Below are positions 16,869 through 24,807 of a stretch of DNA of 40,049 nucleotides, piece by piece; within the stretch, counting starts at the first letter, position 1; each line of letters opens with the position of its first letter. Source of the stretch: Leptolyngbya cf. ectocarpi LEGE 11479. GTDB taxonomy: Bacteria > Cyanobacteriota > Cyanobacteriia > Phormidesmidales > Phormidesmidaceae. A program made the translations under genes and the position numbers. The stretch spans positions 1 to 40,049 of the forward strand of contig NZ_JADEXP010000014.1 of the NCBI RefSeq assembly GCF_015207065.1, given 5' to 3'. The notes below the pieces were generated by a model that saw only the letters and a program-made list of their open reading frames with translations, did not search any database and was not told where the DNA came from.

Positions 16869-17072
16869 TCAGGAATACACGTCATCCATGAGGAGCCACT
16901 TGGATACTAACGGGCGCTCGGAGCCGTGGTTGGAAAAATACTGATAGGTAGCAACTACCTGAGCAGCGTCAGTGGTCTGGGCTGGCTGACTGCCGGATTG
17001 CCCGCAGCCTATCGCGGTCGACGCAAACGACAGTGCGGTTAGCTTTGAAAGAAGACGGAGTGGGCTGTTCAT
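16869..17072 (-). CDS. Small putative lipoprotein
   Basis: 67 residues. A basic N-terminus and hydrophobic core lead to a lipobox-like AIGC at about residues 20-23, so Cys23 would be lipidated, followed by a short Gln/Ser/Thr-rich linker. The rest (TYQYFSNHGSERPLVSKWLL) matches nothing I recognise. A GGGGG run directly precedes the ATG. It lies 33 bp upstream of the rhomboid gene on the same strand, so the two may be co-transcribed. It could be a degraded longer lipoprotein. Confidence 0.5.
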   Translation of the reverse strand: MNSPLRLLSKLTALSFASTAIGCGQSGSQPAQTTDAAQVVATYQYFSNHGSERPLVSKWLLMDDVYS

Positions 17073-17405
17073 GCCCCCATTGGTTTTGATGCTAGTGCGG
17101 GCTTTAGCAACTAGCGCACCACATTTGCTTAGAAGAATACACAGAATCTTCGGTCTGACGTGTAAGCCTGGTTAGAGGGAGAGTTTAACCAGTAAATGCA
17201 CGTATAAAATTAGCGGCAAACGTGTCATTCACTACTCTGATTTTCATCGAACCCACCGTTAAAACACCCTCAGTGCATTTACCAATAATTCAAATTTCCT
17301 TCAAAAAGATCCTTTGAAGTTGAGTGTTAGCACCATGGGTGCGTCTGTGTGTCAGCGGATAAAAAAGAACAGTAAGACACATACCGATCCGAAATACTTA
17401 TAAAA
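17073..17405. other. Intergenic region between divergent lipoprotein and CAP-RTX genes
   Basis: 333 bp with AT-rich stretches and a 7-bp inverted repeat (17299-17319, cttcaaa...tttgaag). It should carry promoters for both genes. No ORF or recognisable RNA is present, and there is no clear Shine-Dalgarno sequence before the ATG at 17406. Confidence 0.55.
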
Positions 17406-18839
17406 ATGGATACATCCGTACAACAAGTTCGCTTTGACCAAGAGTTTCTTTTGCTGGTTAACAATGAGCGGGCGCTATATGGTCTGTCTGCAGTCGCGCT
17501 TGACCCACAGTTGGACCTGGCAGCTCAGCTGCATACGGATGATATCGCCTATAACGATATAAATTTGACCGACCCCATCAATGTCGATCCTCACATTGGT
17601 TCCAACGGCTCCACCTTGGCCAGTCGAGTGCAGGCCACTGGCTATCAGTATCAAACAGCCGTTGAGAACATTAGCGCCGGACAATTCACCGCAGATGAAG
17701 TCTTCCAAGACTGGAAAAACAGTCCGTCTCACCTAGACAACATTTTGAACCCCCATGTCACCCAGCTAGGCGTTGGTCATGTCTTGCTAGAAAATGACAC
17801 GGGTGTAAGTAACTTTTTTGACTATTGGACCATCGTTTTAGGAACCCGTTTACCCGGTACTGAGCCAGCTCCGACACTATCTCAAGATGCCGTTGATATA
17901 CCATCTCAGCCAGAAAATCCAGCACCTGAGCTTGCTGAGAACGAACCCACTGCCCCTGAACCGATAGAGCCGCTACCCCCTCAGAGTGAACCCACTGCCC
18001 CTGATCCGGTGGAGCCTGAAACAACTGTTCCAGATTTGCCCGCAGTTGAACCTTCTGCATCAGAAACCTTAGAACCAGAATCTCCTATAGCTGAACCATC
18101 TGTACCAGAAACTCCAGAGCCAGAATCTCTGCCAGCTGAGCCGACTGTGGCTGAATCGCCCATGGTCTCAGAACCGGTTCAAACTGAACCGCCTAGCGCT
18201 GATACTTTAACTCCCCAACCTCAGCCGTCTGTCCCAGTGACAGATTTAGTACCAGAATCTCTTGCTAATGACGCTGGGCAGTCTACAGACAGCGCCGATA
18301 CTCCTGAAACCGAAGCTAGTTTAACTACTGAACCCATGGCCGGTGACCTAGGCGATGATGTAATTGTTGGCGACGATAATGACAATGTGCTGCGGGGCGA
18401 TCTTAATCAGCGAGACTCCGGCGGCAGCGTAGGCGGAGATGACGTCATTTTCGGCCATGGGGGCAACGACCGTATAGGTGGCAAAGGAGGAGATGACATT
18501 CTCCTGGGGGGTGCCGGAGACGATGCTATTTGGGGCGATGATGGGGACGATATTCTCCGGGGTGGACTGGGTAACGATACACTGACAGGAGATGATTTCT
18601 CAGGTGGCAGCGGTGCGGATACCTTTATCTTGGCGGCTGGGGAAGGAATGGATATGATTATGGACTTTGAGGTGGGAATCGACCTGATTGGTTTAGCGGA
18701 TGGGCTCACCTTTGCCGATCTGTCCCTGGGGCAACGTGATAATGCAACAACTATCTCTGCAGGCGCAGACGTATTAGCCGAGGTGAAAAACGTTGTCGCC
18801 ACTGCCCTGACTAGTGAGATGTTTGTTTCCGTTATTTAG
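17406..18839 (+). CDS. CAP/SCP-domain protein with RTX calcium-binding C-terminus
   Basis: 477 residues in three parts. Residues about 8-150 are a CAP (SCP/PR-1) domain with LLVNNERALYGL, a His in AAQLHTDDIA, ENISAGQ and SPSHLDNILNP. Residues about 155-315 are a Pro/Glu-rich linker of EPxxPE units. From about 318, hemolysin-type calcium-binding nonapeptides appear (GGNDRIGGKGGDDILLGG, GDDGDDILRGGLGNDTLTG), followed by the usual hydrophobic C-terminal cap (ADTFILAAGEG, FADLSL). There is no N-terminal signal peptide, which with the RTX end points to type I secretion. Transporter genes are not adjacent. Its stop overlaps the converging permease gene by 8 bp. Confidence 0.9.
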   Translation: MDTSVQQVRFDQEFLLLVNNERALYGLSAVALDPQLDLAAQLHTDDIAYNDINLTDPINVDPHIGSNGSTLASRVQATGYQYQTAVENISAGQFTADEVFQDWKNSPSHLDNILNPHVTQLGVGHVLLENDTGVSNFFDYWTIVLGTRLPGTEPAPTLSQDAVDIPSQPENPAPELAENEPTAPEPIEPLPPQSEPTAPDPVEPETTVPDLPAVEPSASETLEPESPIAEPSVPETPEPESLPAEPTVAESPMVSEPVQTEPPSADTLTPQPQPSVPVTDLVPESLANDAGQSTDSADTPETEASLTTEPMAGDLGDDVIVGDDNDNVLRGDLNQRDSGGSVGGDDVIFGHGGNDRIGGKGGDDILLGGAGDDAIWGDDGDDILRGGLGNDTLTGDDFSGGSGADTFILAAGEGMDMIMDFEVGIDLIGLADGLTFADLSLGQRDNATTISAGADVLAEVKNVVATALTSEMFVSVI

Positions 18840-19617
18840 GGTCAATCAGCTGCATGGCCTGATTAAAAAACTGTTGTTTGATGCCATAGGCTACCAAAAT
18901 CGCGGTCGTCAGCGTAGCAAAGGCCAGCATAAACATGATCAACATTTGGTAGAGCGCCGCGTTGAGGGGATCGGCTCCGCCCAGGATTTGGCCAGTGATC
19001 ATGCCGGGGAGGGTGACCAAACCCACCACCATCATGGAGTTAACGGTGGGAATTAGGCCTGCTTTGATCGCTTCTCGGCGGTAGGTTGCGATCGCAGCCC
19101 CAGGAGTCGCCCCCAAACTCAGATGCGTCTCGATCTCAGTGCGATTATTTCGCAGGGCACTGACCAAACGCTCACCGGTCAAAGAAGCTGCCGTCAGGGC
19201 ATTCCCCAGCACCATCCCCGTCAAAGGAATCAAATAGCGGGGCTCATACCATAGCTCGGGACGCACCACGACCGTCATGGTGTAGGCAATCGTAAGGGCC
19301 GTACTGGTGAGAATCGCCCCCCATAGCCACAGCAATAGACCCGGAATATCCTTGCCAATGCGGTTACGGGCGGTCAGGGCAGCCACGGTGATCATCACCA
19401 ACAACACCAGCAGAATCAGTCCAGGGCTGCGCAGGGTAAAGACAATGGATAGAAAAATCCCGACGGCAAACAGCTGCACCACCGTACGCAGGGTGGCCAG
19501 GGCCAGGGTGCCTGCTAGACCTAGCTGTTGCCACAGGGAGAGGCCAATGGCGACGGCGGCTAAGCCTAAGGCCCAGGCGATGCGGATCAGATCGAGTTCG
19601 ATGGTGGTTGGGGTCAC
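18832..19617 (-). CDS. FetB/YbbM-like (UPF0014) ABC transporter permease
   Basis: 261 residues with about seven hydrophobic helices. Family landmarks include LGLAGTLALATLRTVVQLF, the conserved Thr-rich region TARNRIGKDIPG, MVLGNALTAASL, and the cytoplasmic coupling loop ETHLSLGATPGAAIATYRREAIKAGLIPTVN. The family includes E. coli FetB, which works with the ATPase FetA in iron export. No FetA-like ATPase gene lies beside it, so the partner must be elsewhere or upstream genes are only coincidentally linked. It is the last gene of the minus-strand run 24451-18832, 68 bp after the binding-protein gene. Confidence 0.88.
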   Translation of the reverse strand: MTPTTIELDLIRIAWALGLAAVAIGLSLWQQLGLAGTLALATLRTVVQLFAVGIFLSIVFTLRSPGLILLVLLVMITVAALTARNRIGKDIPGLLLWLWGAILTSTALTIAYTMTVVVRPELWYEPRYLIPLTGMVLGNALTAASLTGERLVSALRNNRTEIETHLSLGATPGAAIATYRREAIKAGLIPTVNSMMVVGLVTLPGMITGQILGGADPLNAALYQMLIMFMLAFATLTTAILVAYGIKQQFFNQAMQLIDPK

Positions 19618-19685
19618 GGTTATGGATTGGTATGACTAAATCGAAGATTGAGACTTCTATGCTTATGGACAATTGGGAAGGCCAG

Positions 19686-20756
19686 CTAGTTGATCGCCTT
19701 GAGAAATTTTGTTTTCTCCTGATCTAATACGTCTGAGTTGTTGGGAAAATAACCGACTTGAGCAATTCCTTGATAGACGTTGTTCAGATAAAAGTTGATA
19801 AACGCTGCCACCTGGGGTTTACTCTTTAAAATTTGAATATCAGAGTAGATAAATAAAGGTCGGGCCAGAGGATATTGACTTTTCTCTACGGTGGTAGAGT
19901 TTGCTTCGATGCCGTTAATTGACAGCGCCTTTAGGGTGTTTGCATTTTTATGGTAGAAAGCATAGTTCAGAATAGCCACAGAGTATGGATTTTGATTAAC
20001 CCCGTTTAGTAGCGCCTCGCTGGTATTACTGAGCTGCGTATTGGGAGCCTGTAGAAGCGGTTCAAGCTCACCTCCGTAAACGGTTTGAACAAAAAAGTCT
20101 AATGTGCCGGAGTCTAGACTTGGAACGAAACGGGTGATGGGTTCCTCTGGATAGTTAGGATTCACATCAGACCATTTTTCAGCGGAGAACAGTATGCTCA
20201 AATTCTCTAAGTCTATTTGATTAATAAAGTTGTTCTGAGCATTGACGACAACCACCAGGGCATCTGTGCCCACTCGAAAAGATACTGGCTGACGTCCAAT
20301 GGCAGTACAGGCTGCCGTTTCCTCAGGTTTAATGGCACGACTGGCATTGACGATATCAGACCTTCCTTCCCGGCAGAACAGATTAAATCCTTCTTCTGTA
20401 CCCAGCGCATCGATTCTGATGACTCCGGCGTAGCCGTCTTCAACAAACATTTGGTACATGGTTTTGGTTAAGGGAAAGACTGTTGAGCTGCCCGCTACAG
20501 TCATGTCGCCTTTCACTTCTAGGGACTCAACGGGAGGCAGGTTAACTTTACTATCTGGGAAAGGTGGCTGAGGTGAAACGCTGATGGGATGATTGTTGCT
20601 GGTGGTGGAAGCAGCATCGTCACTAGTGTCTGTGGTCGGTTGTTCGTTACTTGTGGGAGCCGGCGGGTCAGTTGACCCACTATCTGTAGTTTGGGCGCAA
20701 CCATAAAGACTCAACACGGCAAGGATCAAAACGACTGGATAGCTCCACTGATTCAT
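19686..20756 (-). CDS. PstS/SphX-like phosphate-type substrate-binding lipoprotein
   Basis: 356 residues. The signal peptide ends in a lipobox LYGC with Cys20, followed by a long Thr/Ser/Pro-rich tether (about 21-75). The binding domain starts at about 80 with MTVAGSSTVFPLTKTM, a typical phosphate-binding motif. It continues with REGRSDIVNASRAIKPEE, FRVGTDALVVVVN and PSLDSGTLDFF, all landmarks of the PstS-like family. It would bind phosphate or a similar oxyanion in the periplasm. No pstCAB genes are nearby. The gene sits 90 bp after the mechanosensitive channel gene on the same strand, so it may serve as a sensor or accessory protein rather than a transporter subunit (inference). Confidence 0.88.
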   Translation of the reverse strand: MNQWSYPVVLILAVLSLYGCAQTTDSGSTDPPAPTSNEQPTTDTSDDAASTTSNNHPISVSPQPPFPDSKVNLPPVESLEVKGDMTVAGSSTVFPLTKTMYQMFVEDGYAGVIRIDALGTEEGFNLFCREGRSDIVNASRAIKPEETAACTAIGRQPVSFRVGTDALVVVVNAQNNFINQIDLENLSILFSAEKWSDVNPNYPEEPITRFVPSLDSGTLDFFVQTVYGGELEPLLQAPNTQLSNTSEALLNGVNQNPYSVAILNYAFYHKNANTLKALSINGIEANSTTVEKSQYPLARPLFIYSDIQILKSKPQVAAFINFYLNNVYQGIAQVGYFPNNSDVLDQEKTKFLKAIN

Positions 20757-20846
20757 GGCTTAAGCTGTTCTGGTAGAGGTTGCAAGTATTCAGAAATGTT
20801 CACAGTAGGTCAATAGGTGTCGTTAACCTCGGTTGAGATCGCACCA

Positions 20847-22292
20847 TCAGCTGGAGATCTGGGATAGTTCAGCATACCCTTTGGCCAAATCTATCAGTTT
20901 TCTCCGACTTTTGATCAGCTGATCTATAGCTAGTGCAAACTGAGGGAATCTCTGTATCAGGCTAACCAATAGCTCCGTTGGAATCACAACAACCGTCAAG
21001 TCATCAACAACAGCGACGGAAACAGGACTTACCTCTCCAGGGAAAATCGCCATCTCTCCAAAAATGGCTCCCCGTTCTAAACGGGTCACCTCCTGCAGCT
21101 GGTCATGAATGTTTAGGGCAAATAGCTGAACAATGCCATGGAGAATTACATGCAGCCCCTGATTTGATTCTCCCATGCGAAGAATAGTCTCTCCAATGCC
21201 ATAATATTCAACCATAGCCTCTGATGCGATTTGATGGAGCATCGCGTCATCCAGACATTGAAAACTGGGCAGCAGTTGCAGAAAGTCCAGTATTTCTGGC
21301 TCTTGCTCTTTCGCTTTAAGCTCGCTAGCATCCAATTTATAATCGATTTTAATCGGATACGGAATGGTAAGTCGATGGCGCTTAGCCGCATAGTAAAGAC
21401 GAGCGTATAGCGTGCCTGAAACGTCTTCTTCTTTTTCAGGCTCTACGCAGTATTCCAAAACATAGTTAATTGCAGACTCTCCATAGCTAACAATTCTAGC
21501 TTCGGCAGAACCGGGTCTAATCTCGGCAATTCCTTCAGTAAGACGCTCTAAAATCGGGAGAACTTTACCAGGGGAATCGTCAAAGGAAAAATTAATTTCA
21601 ATTTCTTGTTCACGATGGGGATTTAGCGAATAGTTGATGATAGTTTCAGAGGCTAAGGTGCCATTGGGAATAACACAGAGATAGTGATCATAGTGAGACA
21701 GGGTGACGGCCCGCCAGTTCATGTCAATAACTCGCCCTTCCACATCCCCACAGGCAATCCAATCTCCGACTTTGAAGGGGTTAGAGAATAATAACAGTAA
21801 GCCAGATACCAAGCTGCTGAATGTATCCTGCAGTGCCAGAGCAATGACCAAAGAACCGACACCCAGGGCGGTCGCAGCTTCGCCTAGATTAAATCCCCAT
21901 AGGTGCCCCAGGATATGGGCAACAATCGTTAAAAGGACTAACCCTCGGGCAGTTTGAAAGAACAAGTTGGAAACATAGATTTGCCAACTTTTCGATTTGT
22001 CTCGGCTGGTAAAAATAGCATTGAGCAGCGCCAGCAGTGTGATGATGACCGCTATCCAGAAAGCTGTTCCCACTAGTTTAGTGGCTGTTGCTGTTTTCTG
22101 AATGTCTAGAACCTGCTCTAGCACCAATAGGGCCGCCAATGTTGGCAGCAGATAAATTCGAAGCTTCCTCAAAAAAACAGCTAAAGGGCTGTGCTGTCGT
22201 TCTAGAGTTTCGATCACATCCCCCAATACGATACTCGTAATGGGAACTGCGATCGCTAAAACGATCACCCAAATCCAAAGTGTGTTGTCCAT
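20847..22292 (-). CDS. MscS-family mechanosensitive channel with C-terminal cyclic-nucleotide-type domain
   Basis: Three or four N-terminal helices are followed by the MscS core: pore-lining LGVGSLVIALALQDTFSSLVSG, then the beta domain FKVGDWIACGDVEGRVIDMNWRAVTL and IPNGTLASETIINYS. From about residue 345 there is a CRP-like cyclic-nucleotide domain, as in the bCNG branch of the MscS superfamily. Its phosphate-binding cassette reads FGEMAIFPGEVSPVSVAV. The conserved Arg that contacts the nucleotide phosphate is replaced (Ser-Pro at that place), so canonical cyclic-nucleotide binding is doubtful. The frame extends to a TTG at 22319; the ATG at 22292 is preferred. Only a few dozen bases separate it from the upstream cyclase-like gene, suggesting a functional pair. 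Confidence 0.9.
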   Translation of the reverse strand: MDNTLWIWVIVLAIAVPITSIVLGDVIETLERQHSPLAVFLRKLRIYLLPTLAALLVLEQVLDIQKTATATKLVGTAFWIAVIITLLALLNAIFTSRDKSKSWQIYVSNLFFQTARGLVLLTIVAHILGHLWGFNLGEAATALGVGSLVIALALQDTFSSLVSGLLLLFSNPFKVGDWIACGDVEGRVIDMNWRAVTLSHYDHYLCVIPNGTLASETIINYSLNPHREQEIEINFSFDDSPGKVLPILERLTEGIAEIRPGSAEARIVSYGESAINYVLEYCVEPEKEEDVSGTLYARLYYAAKRHRLTIPYPIKIDYKLDASELKAKEQEPEILDFLQLLPSFQCLDDAMLHQIASEAMVEYYGIGETILRMGESNQGLHVILHGIVQLFALNIHDQLQEVTRLERGAIFGEMAIFPGEVSPVSVAVVDDLTVVVIPTELLVSLIQRFPQFALAIDQLIKSRRKLIDLAKGYAELSQISS

Positions 22293-22327
22293 GAGCGTGG
22301 CTAGAAGCGTTAGGTGCAAGTATAAAG

Positions 22328-24451
22328 CTAAAACTTAATGGCCCAGGTAGATTCCTCTCCTCCGGCGGTTACAGAAGCAAAGTCATACCGATCCTGGAGT
22401 AATTCATACATGGGCTGCGTTACCAGGATTTGATCCGGTTGGGCCTGCTGACACAGGTGAGCAGCCATCTCAACCGTTTCGCCCCAGATTTTGTAGGTGA
22501 GCTGATGAGCGCCAACAAGCCCTCCGATAACGGGGCCAGTATGGATACCGACCGATAGCTTTAAGTCTAAGTCGCCCCTCAAATCGCTCCTCAAACGGTG
22601 CACCACCGCCATCAAGGCAATGGCCAAATTGACGGCACGTTCCATGTGATCAAGGTACATAGAGGACAGCCCGCACACGGCCACAAAAGTACCGTCCGCC
22701 GTATTTTGCGGGTCAATCCCTGCTTTGTGGGTGAGTTCATCAAAAGAACGACTCAGCTGATTGAGGATGTGGGCGGTTTCTTCCACTGATTTAGTTTGAG
22801 AGAGTTTAGCTAAACCGACCAAGCGCCCATAGACAATGCTGGACTGGGAGGCTGTATCGACGATCGGCTCTCCTCCTTTTGCATCTTTGAAACGTTTGAC
22901 AGCGCTCAAAGGCATTAAGTTAAGCAACAGCTTCTCATTTTCCAACTTTTGTTGGGTGACGGCTTGGGTTGTCTGCTTTAATCTTGCCATCAGACGATTG
23001 ACCTGCTGTCCTAAGCGACCAAAAACCCCCTCAGAGTCTCCGGGAATGTTGACCTCCCCATCATCCTGACCGATTTTATCTAGCGCTTCAGTAAGTCGAT
23101 TGGCAGGAGCTAAGAGCTGATGGGTCATCGCGTTTGCTACGATTGTTACCAGCAGCATAATGATGATTGTGGCCGTGAGTAAATACGCCTGCAGCTGATG
23201 GAGTGGCCGATAAATTTCATTGGCATCCATCTCTGTCAAAATCACCCAGTTCAAGCCATTGAGGTTAAGCGGTGCATAGGAAGCAAACACTGTGTCTCCA
23301 TGAAATGGGTCAGACACTATGGTAAATCCGTCTTCTCCGCCCAGGGCTCTAGCGGTGGCCTCATTGTCTATTTTCTGAAATAGAATGGGTGTGCCCAGGC
23401 TCTCTACCAGCTGTACTGTATCGTCTGAAGCACCGCTGCGGCGCAGAGCCTTGCGATATTTTTCGGGCTGCTCGATCAAGTAGCGAGAGGTTGAGCGCAT
23501 ATAGCCATCTGCACCCAAGAGAAAGGTTTCTCCTGTTCTACCCAGACCGTCGTTTTCCCAATCTTTAAAACCTGTCGTGATTTCATTGAGTTGCTCAACA
23601 TTGAGCTGCACGGCCAGGATGCCAACCTCATGGGGACCGTTATAAATCGGGGCCGCCATAAAAATAACAGGTTCACCATAGGAGGGATGATATGCCTGAA
23701 AATCGACAACCTGAACCGCTCCCTTTTCAGGATGTTCCTGAACTCTTCTTACCACCTCAGCCAGGTTGCTATCCTGATAAGCACCGTTGACCAAATTGGT
23801 GCCGATATCGGTTTCTTTGATGACGGAATACACCACGTCCCCTGTTTGATAGTCAATCAGCAACAGATCGTAAAAGCGAAACTTTTGGATCAGCTCTGTC
23901 AACGTTTCGTGAAATTCGGCGTGAAATTCACTGTATTCACTACCGTTTTTTGCATCGGCTAGTTTGTATTTTTCGCCAATGGGAAAGGGGTTTTGGGCAA
24001 TATAGTGGTGATGTAAGTATCTTTCGGCCTGACTTCTAGGCTGGTAGAGATCATAGCTAGGAGTTGTGGTTAGATTTTTAGCCAGGTTAGGAAAAAACTC
24101 CTGGTCATAAAAGGTCTTAAGTTCAGTGTCCCACTGCTCTGGAATATAAATTTGATCTAGCTTTTTAAAGCCGCGCTTAAACTTGATCATCGACTCAATT
24201 ACCATGTGGTTTTGAGCGAGAATATCTACCTTATTCTTAACAACGTTAAAGTGGTGCTCAACCTGATGAGCCTTAGACGCACGCACGCTGGTCAAATGGT
24301 TAATGGCATCGTTTTTGATGGTAATTTTGTTTCGATGCCAGCCGAGATATCCCATCACAGAGATCGCACCAAAGCTCACACCAAGAATGAGCATGGGTAG
24401 CTTGGACTTAACGCTAAGGTAGCTGAGCAATCGTTTATAAACGGAGATCAT
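22328..24451 (-). CDS. Membrane sensor with degenerate class III nucleotide cyclase domain
   Basis: 707 residues. One N-terminal helix (about 17-37) is followed by a large extracytoplasmic dCache-like sensor region (about 40-405; includes FYDLLLIDYQTGDVVYSV, VIFMAAPIYN, FLLGADGYMRS and NWVILTEMDANEI), a second helix (about 413-437), HAMP (about 438-492) and a class III cyclase fold (about 534-700). The fold is intact (YKIWGETVEMAAHL, VGIHTGPVIGG), but the catalytic residues are not. The first metal Asp is Arg543 (VYGRLVGL) and the second is Gly587 (TADGTF). The base-contact Asp is Lys654, and the catalytic Asn and Arg are Glu661 and His665. It is therefore probably a pseudo-cyclase signalling domain. 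It directly precedes the MscS gene. Confidence 0.88.
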   Translation of the reverse strand: MISVYKRLLSYLSVKSKLPMLILGVSFGAISVMGYLGWHRNKITIKNDAINHLTSVRASKAHQVEHHFNVVKNKVDILAQNHMVIESMIKFKRGFKKLDQIYIPEQWDTELKTFYDQEFFPNLAKNLTTTPSYDLYQPRSQAERYLHHHYIAQNPFPIGEKYKLADAKNGSEYSEFHAEFHETLTELIQKFRFYDLLLIDYQTGDVVYSVIKETDIGTNLVNGAYQDSNLAEVVRRVQEHPEKGAVQVVDFQAYHPSYGEPVIFMAAPIYNGPHEVGILAVQLNVEQLNEITTGFKDWENDGLGRTGETFLLGADGYMRSTSRYLIEQPEKYRKALRRSGASDDTVQLVESLGTPILFQKIDNEATARALGGEDGFTIVSDPFHGDTVFASYAPLNLNGLNWVILTEMDANEIYRPLHQLQAYLLTATIIIMLLVTIVANAMTHQLLAPANRLTEALDKIGQDDGEVNIPGDSEGVFGRLGQQVNRLMARLKQTTQAVTQQKLENEKLLLNLMPLSAVKRFKDAKGGEPIVDTASQSSIVYGRLVGLAKLSQTKSVEETAHILNQLSRSFDELTHKAGIDPQNTADGTFVAVCGLSSMYLDHMERAVNLAIALMAVVHRLRSDLRGDLDLKLSVGIHTGPVIGGLVGAHQLTYKIWGETVEMAAHLCQQAQPDQILVTQPMYELLQDRYDFASVTAGGEESTWAIKF

Positions 24452-24610
24452 GGGGAGTAGAGGTGTGTAAAGAGTCGTAATAAAGAGACTTATCTGCCCA
24501 TGCTATGCATGATTTACTAGAACAAAAAGCATACATAATATTTAAGAATCATTGTTTTGCGAGGCCAGTGTGACTGTGGTGAAAGCCTGAGTATATCGAT
24601 GTTTTGCCTC

Positions 24611-24689
24611 GGTTGTTCTCAGTTAAGAAATCTATACTTTGCGGCTGGCATAGCCGAAATAAACCTATGGAAAAGTTTGGAATTTAGCA
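24611..24689 (+). promoter_or_regulatory. Shared upstream element, copy 1 (before FAAL-ACP-TE gene)
   Basis: Aligns without gaps to 29281-29359. The first 30 nt match at 26 positions, including gttaagaaat and tatacttt, and about 70% match over 79 nt. TATACT (24633-24638) would make a good -10 box. Placement about 120-200 bp upstream of a start in both cases points to a common promoter or operator rather than coding remains. Confidence 0.6.
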
Positions 24690-24748
24690 AATAAGCTGAG
24701 ACCAATCTGAACAACAATAGTTGAATCCGCCCATTATGCTGCCAGCAG

Positions 24749-24781
24749 CCAGTCTATGCTCAAGATACGAGCATAGACTGG
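24749..24781 (+). promoter_or_regulatory. Perfect 13-bp hairpin in probable 5' UTR of FAAL-ACP-TE gene
   Basis: Arms ccagtctatgctc (24749-24761) and gagcatagactgg (24769-24781) pair perfectly around the 7-nt loop aagatac. No T run follows, so it is not a standard terminator. It may be an operator for a dimeric regulator or an RNA stem affecting translation of the gene starting 26 bases later. Confidence 0.75.
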
Positions 24782-24807
24782 AATGTTTACATAACGGGTG
24801 CTGTTTG

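Larger units (their letters stand above)
24452..24807. promoter_or_regulatory. Divergent control region between sensor and FAAL genes
   Basis: Gene-free if the FAAL gene starts at 24808. It contains an 80-nt block (24611-24689) also found upstream of the nucleotidase gene, and a perfect 13-bp hairpin (24749-24781) ending 26 bases before the FAAL start codon. Promoters for both directions must lie here. Confidence 0.65.

Noticed and set aside
17299-17319. 7-bp inverted repeat upstream of the CAP-RTX gene as an operator.
   Set aside because: Palindromes of this size are expected many times in a window this long.
24721-24807. N-terminal extension of the FAAL gene from a TTG at 24721.
   Set aside because: It would encode a Cys-rich stretch foreign to the family and run through a perfect hairpin; the ATG at 24808 gives the normal FAAL start.
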